DNA of 8,539 nucleotides. Origin: an uncultured Dorea sp. Its GTDB lineage: Bacteria; Bacillota; Clostridia; Lachnospirales; Lachnospiraceae. Position numbers and translations under genes: made by a program. Below are positions 5,531-8,539 of this stretch, one piece after another. The first letter of the stretch is position 1. Every line of letters starts with the position of its first letter. The DNA is taken from the NCBI GenBank assembly GCA_910584575.1, contig CAJUBG010000091.1, positions 1 to 8,539 of the forward strand, read 5' to 3'. The notes beneath the pieces are model-generated. The model searched no databases, had not been told where the DNA came from, and saw only the letters and a list, made by a program, of their open reading frames with translations.

Positions 5531-5974
5531 ATGACCACAAATATTAATATGGAACAGCTTAAGCAGGATGCCGTAGATATTTTTCACCAGGGCTTCGCCT
5601 GTTCCGAATCCGTAATCTATGCAATCCGCAAAAACTTTGAGTTAGATATGTCTGACGACGCAATCGCCATGAGCTCTGGTTTTCCCTGGGGTCTGGGAGG
5701 GGGAGGCTGCATCTGCGGCGCACTGGCAGGCGGAACCATGTGTATTGGTTATTTCTTCGGGAGAACAACCCCTGGCGATCCCAAAATTGGCAGATGCTTT
5801 GAACTGACTAATGAACTTCACGATTATTTTAAAGAAACCTGCGGCGGGACATGCTGCCGTGTACTTACAAGAGGTATGGAGAAGGATTCACCGGAAAGGA
5901 AGGAACAGTGTACCCGTTTTGTCAGCGCTACGGTAGAAAAAGTAGCTGAGATTATCTTACGTGAGCTAAAATGA
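5531..5974 (+). CDS. C_GCAxxG_C_C family putative redox protein
   Basis: A soluble 147-residue protein with nine cysteines. Four sit where the family keeps them: C24 in FACSESV, C62 in the glycine-rich CGALAG loop (62-67), C109 in CCRVL, and C127 before the C-terminal helix (TRFVSATVEKVAEIIL). The family is thought to be redox-active or metal-binding, but no reaction is established to my knowledge; some relatives are selenoproteins, while this copy uses only Cys. Five additional cysteines occur at 60, 71, 89, 104 and 108, including CxC (60-62) and CC (108-109) pairs. There is no signal peptide, membrane segment or c-type haem CxxCH motif. The start is supported by AGGAG (5518-5522), eight bases upstream. 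It is a single-gene transcript with its own promoter and terminator, divergent from the DUF2975 operon and convergent with gyrA. Confidence 0.85.
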   Translation: MTTNINMEQLKQDAVDIFHQGFACSESVIYAIRKNFELDMSDDAIAMSSGFPWGLGGGGCICGALAGGTMCIGYFFGRTTPGDPKIGRCFELTNELHDYFKETCGGTCCRVLTRGMEKDSPERKEQCTRFVSATVEKVAEIILRELK

Positions 5975-6002
5975 TTGCTGCACATAATTATATTACCGAT
6001 GG

Positions 6003-6046
6003 AAAAGGGGATGTCCTGAAAACATAATTCAGGACATCCCCTTTTT
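6003..6046. terminator. Terminator between the redox protein gene and gyrA
   Basis: A perfect 18-bp stem, AAAAGGGGATGTCCTGAA (6003-6020) with its complement (6028-6045), encloses a 7-base loop, with five T at 6042-6046 on the plus strand. It begins 28 bases past the redox protein gene stop and directly abuts the gyrA TAG (6048-6050). On the minus strand the T run is only four long and lies within the stem, so termination there may be somewhat weaker. Confidence 0.93.
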
Positions 6047-6047
6047 A

Positions 6048-8539
6048 CTATTTATCTTCCGACTTTTCCTTCGGATCATGAGTTTCAATGTATTCGATTA
6101 AATCATCCTTCTCCTCATCCTCCTCATCGCCCTTCCGTACCTTAGCGATGCTTGCCACAATATCGCCCTCCTGAAGATTAATCAGCTTAACCCCAGAAGT
6201 AACACGTCCAAGTACAGAGATTCCAGAGCATTTCATACGGATCACAATTCCCTCCGTATTAATAATCATAATCTCGTCATCATCATTGACAGCCTTGATT
6301 CCAACCACATTACCGGTCTTTTCCGTAATCTTATAGCATTTAATTCCCTTACCGCCACGGTTCTGGCAGGTAAATTCATCAATCGGAGTACGTTTTCCCA
6401 TACCCTTTTCAGATACAATCAAAAGATCGCTGCCCTGTGAGCTTAACTGCATACCAATGACTTCATCCCTGTCAGACAGGTTCATTCCGCGGACACCCAT
6501 GGAATTCCTTCCCGTAGGTCTTACGTCCTTCTCATCAAAACGGATACACTGTCCAAACTCAGTCACAAGGAATACCTCCTGGTCGCTGTTGGTATACTTC
6601 ACCTCAATCAGCTCGTCCTCCTCCCTGAGAGTGATGGCTGCAAGCCCCGTCTTTCTCACAAATGCATACTCCTTAATCGGAGTCTTCTTCACAAGACCTT
6701 TCTTCGTAGCCATAAACAGGTATTCACCGTCCCTGTAATCATCAATCGGGATAACAGCGCTAATCTTCTCACCTGGCATCAACTGAAGCAGATTCACAAT
6801 CGCCGTTCCTCTTGAGGTCCGGCTCGCCTCCGGAATCTCATATCCCTTCATCCGGTATACCCGCCCTGTATTGGTAAAAAACATAATATAGTGGTGAGTA
6901 TGGGTCATAAACAGTTCTTCCACGTAATCTTCTTCCAAGGTCTGCATTCCCTTGATGCCCTTGCCGCCACGGTTCTGTGACTTAAAGGTATCGTTAGACA
7001 TTCTCTTAATATAGCCTAACTTTGTCATCGTAATGACAACATCCTCCTTTGGAATCAGATCCTCCATAGATATATCAAACTCGTCAAAGCCAATGGCGGT
7101 CCTTCTGTCGTCGCCATATTTATCTCTTATTACAATAATTTCTTCCTTAATCACACCAAGCAGCAGCTTTCTATCCGCAAGAATCGCCTTCAACCTGCTA
7201 ATCTGAGCCATCAGCTCATTGTATTCCTTCTCAAGCTTCTCTCTTTCCAGACCAGTCAGAGCACGCAGACGCATATCCACAATGGCCTGTGCCTGCACAT
7301 CCGTAAGCCCGAATCTCTCCATCAACTCGGTCTTTGCAGCCTGTACTGTCTGAGAACCTCTGATGATACGGATTACTTCATCAATATTATCAAGAGCAAT
7401 CAGCAAACCTTCTAAAATATGCGCTCTTTCTTCTGCTTTATTTAGCTCATACTGCGTGCGGCGGGTTACAACCTCCTCCTGGTGCTTAAGATAATGCTTC
7501 AGCATCTCCAAAAGATTCATAACCTTGGGCTGGTTATTAATAAGAGCCAGCATGATTACTCCAAATGTATCCTGGAGTTGGGTATGTTTGTACAACTGAT
7601 TCAAAATGACATTGGCATTCACATCTCTCCTAAGCTCAATGACCACTCTCATCCCCTCACGGCTAGACTGGTCGCTTAACTCTGTAATCCCGTCAATCTT
7701 CTTGTCCTTCACAAGCTCTGCAATCTTCTCAATCAGCCTTGCCTTATTCACCATATAAGGAAGCTCTGTCACCACAATCCGGCTTTTTCCATTAGGAAGG
7801 GACTCTATATCCGAAATCGCACGGACGCGAATCTTCCCCCTTCCGGTCCGGTATGCCTCCTCAATTCCTCTGGTTCCAAGAATCATACCGCCCGTCGGAA
7901 AATCAGGTCCTTTTATAATCTGGAGAATCTCCTCGATGGTCGTCTCATCCCTGTCCTCAATCTGGTTATCAATAATCTTAACAACAGCATTAATGACCTC
8001 CCGAAGATTGTGGGGCGGAATATTCGTCGCCATACCAACCGCAATACCAGACGTACCATTAACCAGCAGATTTGGAAATCTTGCCGGCAGTACGGTAGGC
8101 TCTTTCTCTGTCTCGTCAAAGTTCGGTACAAAATCAACCGTATTCTTGTTAATATCAGCCGTCAATTCCATGGAAATCCTGCTCAGCCTTGCCTCGGTAT
8201 AACGCATGGCGGCTGCGCCGTCCCCGTCTACCGAGCCGAAATTCCCATGGCCGTCAACCAGCGGGTATCTGGTAGACCACTCCTGGGCCATATTTACCAG
8301 CGCGCCATAGATTGAACTGTCCCCGTGAGGATGATATTTACCCATGGTATCACCCACGATACGTGCACACTTCCTGTGCGGCTTGTCCGGACCATTGTTC
8401 AGCTCAATCATGGAATAAAGAATCCTTCTCTGTACCGGCTTAAGTCCGTCCCTTACGTCCGGCAGCGCACGCGAAGCAATGACGCTCATGGCATAGTCGA
8501 TATAGGAGTTTTCCATCGTCTTTTTCAAATCCACTTCAT
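6048..8539 (-). CDS. gyrA: DNA gyrase subunit A (5' end cut off by the window edge)
   Basis: The DNA-cleaving subunit of gyrase, which with GyrB introduces negative supercoils using ATP. Counting from the Val codon at 8532-8534 as residue 1, the winged-helix breakage-reunion domain holds R111 and catalytic Y112 in AAMRYTEARL (E. coli R121/Y122). The quinolone pocket is HPHGDSSIYG (68-77). The tower and coiled coil run to about 480, and the C-terminal beta-pinwheel begins near 490. The GyrA-box QNRGGKG (520-526) distinguishes it from ParC, and a box-like copy recurs at 724-730. The C terminus is an acidic tail rich in D and E (802-828). The codons before GTG read E and, using the last two bases, probably H or another xAT codon, matching the usual HEVDLKKT of GyrA. 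GTG is therefore internal, and about ten residues lie beyond the window. The terminator begins right after the stop. Confidence 0.97.
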   Translation of the reverse strand, partial: EVDLKKTMENSYIDYAMSVIASRALPDVRDGLKPVQRRILYSMIELNNGPDKPHRKCARIVGDTMGKYHPHGDSSIYGALVNMAQEWSTRYPLVDGHGNFGSVDGDGAAAMRYTEARLSRISMELTADINKNTVDFVPNFDETEKEPTVLPARFPNLLVNGTSGIAVGMATNIPPHNLREVINAVVKIIDNQIEDRDETTIEEILQIIKGPDFPTGGMILGTRGIEEAYRTGRGKIRVRAISDIESLPNGKSRIVVTELPYMVNKARLIEKIAELVKDKKIDGITELSDQSSREGMRVVIELRRDVNANVILNQLYKHTQLQDTFGVIMLALINNQPKVMNLLEMLKHYLKHQEEVVTRRTQYELNKAEERAHILEGLLIALDNIDEVIRIIRGSQTVQAAKTELMERFGLTDVQAQAIVDMRLRALTGLEREKLEKEYNELMAQISRLKAILADRKLLLGVIKEEIIVIRDKYGDDRRTAIGFDEFDISMEDLIPKEDVVITMTKLGYIKRMSNDTFKSQNRGGKGIKGMQTLEEDYVEELFMTHTHHYIMFFTNTGRVYRMKGYEIPEASRTSRGTAIVNLLQLMPGEKISAVIPIDDYRDGEYLFMATKKGLVKKTPIKEYAFVRKTGLAAITLREEDELIEVKYTNSDQEVFLVTEFGQCIRFDEKDVRPTGRNSMGVRGMNLSDRDEVIGMQLSSQGSDLLIVSEKGMGKRTPIDEFTCQNRGGKGIKCYKITEKTGNVVGIKAVNDDDEIMIINTEGIVIRMKCSGISVLGRVTSGVKLINLQEGDIVASIAKVRKGDEEDEEKDDLIEYIETHDPKEKSEDK

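Noticed and set aside
6352..6977. The duplicated QNRGGKG motif as a sign of a gyrA-parC fusion or rearrangement.
   Set aside because: The protein is collinear with GyrA and of normal length, and pinwheel blades naturally carry repeated motifs.
7482..8315. Several plus- and minus-strand reading frames overlapping gyrA (also around 6457-6738).
   Set aside because: They are alternate-frame shadows of a highly conserved gene, with no ribosome sites or recognisable domains.
8532..8534. GTG as the start codon of gyrA.
   Set aside because: The codons before it continue the conserved HEVDLKKT reading of GyrA, so it encodes an internal valine and the real start is outside the window.

Overview
The window looks like chromosomal core sequence from a low-GC Gram-positive anaerobe, most likely a gut Lachnospiraceae-type clostridium. 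This rests on the GyrA sequence (GDSSIYGALVNMAQ stretch, QNRGGKG boxes), AT-rich gaps between genes, strong AGGAGG-like ribosome sites and consensus sigma-A promoters. The genus is not determined, and no mobile element, phage gene or CRISPR array is visible.

Left edge (1-549): stable-RNA territory on the minus strand. A tRNA-Ser(GCT) has a perfect TTGACA-17-TATAAT promoter and its own intrinsic terminator. Beyond it, a second strong minus-strand promoter (TTGACT-17-TATTAT, extended -10, phased A-tracts upstream) fires off the left edge into a leader that resembles the start of an rRNA operon. That reading is an inference, because no mature rRNA lies inside the window.

Middle (550-5357): a lone methyl-accepting chemotaxis protein on the plus strand converges on a four-gene minus-strand cluster. 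In transcription order the cluster is a DUF2975 membrane protein, a YozG-like XRE regulator with a GTG start, a large DUF4173/DUF4153-type membrane protein, and a PlsC-type acyltransferase that may also have its own promoter. The first three genes are packed with gaps of 11 and 27 bases and share a promoter whose -35 overlaps a palindrome. They look like a self-regulated membrane module of unknown function, and this is the least understood part of the window.

Right (5358-8539): a divergent promoter drives a small cysteine-rich C_GCAxxG_C_C family redox protein. It is separated by an 18-bp-stem terminator from gyrA (minus strand), whose 5' end is cut off by the window edge. The GTG at 8532-8534 is an internal valine codon, not the start.

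Most of the window is ordinary housekeeping sequence. The points most worth checking are the DUF2975/XRE/DUF4173 cluster and its operator-like palindrome, the curved promoters of the stable RNAs, the extra cysteines of the redox protein, and the Gly at the GyrA position equivalent to E. coli Asp87.
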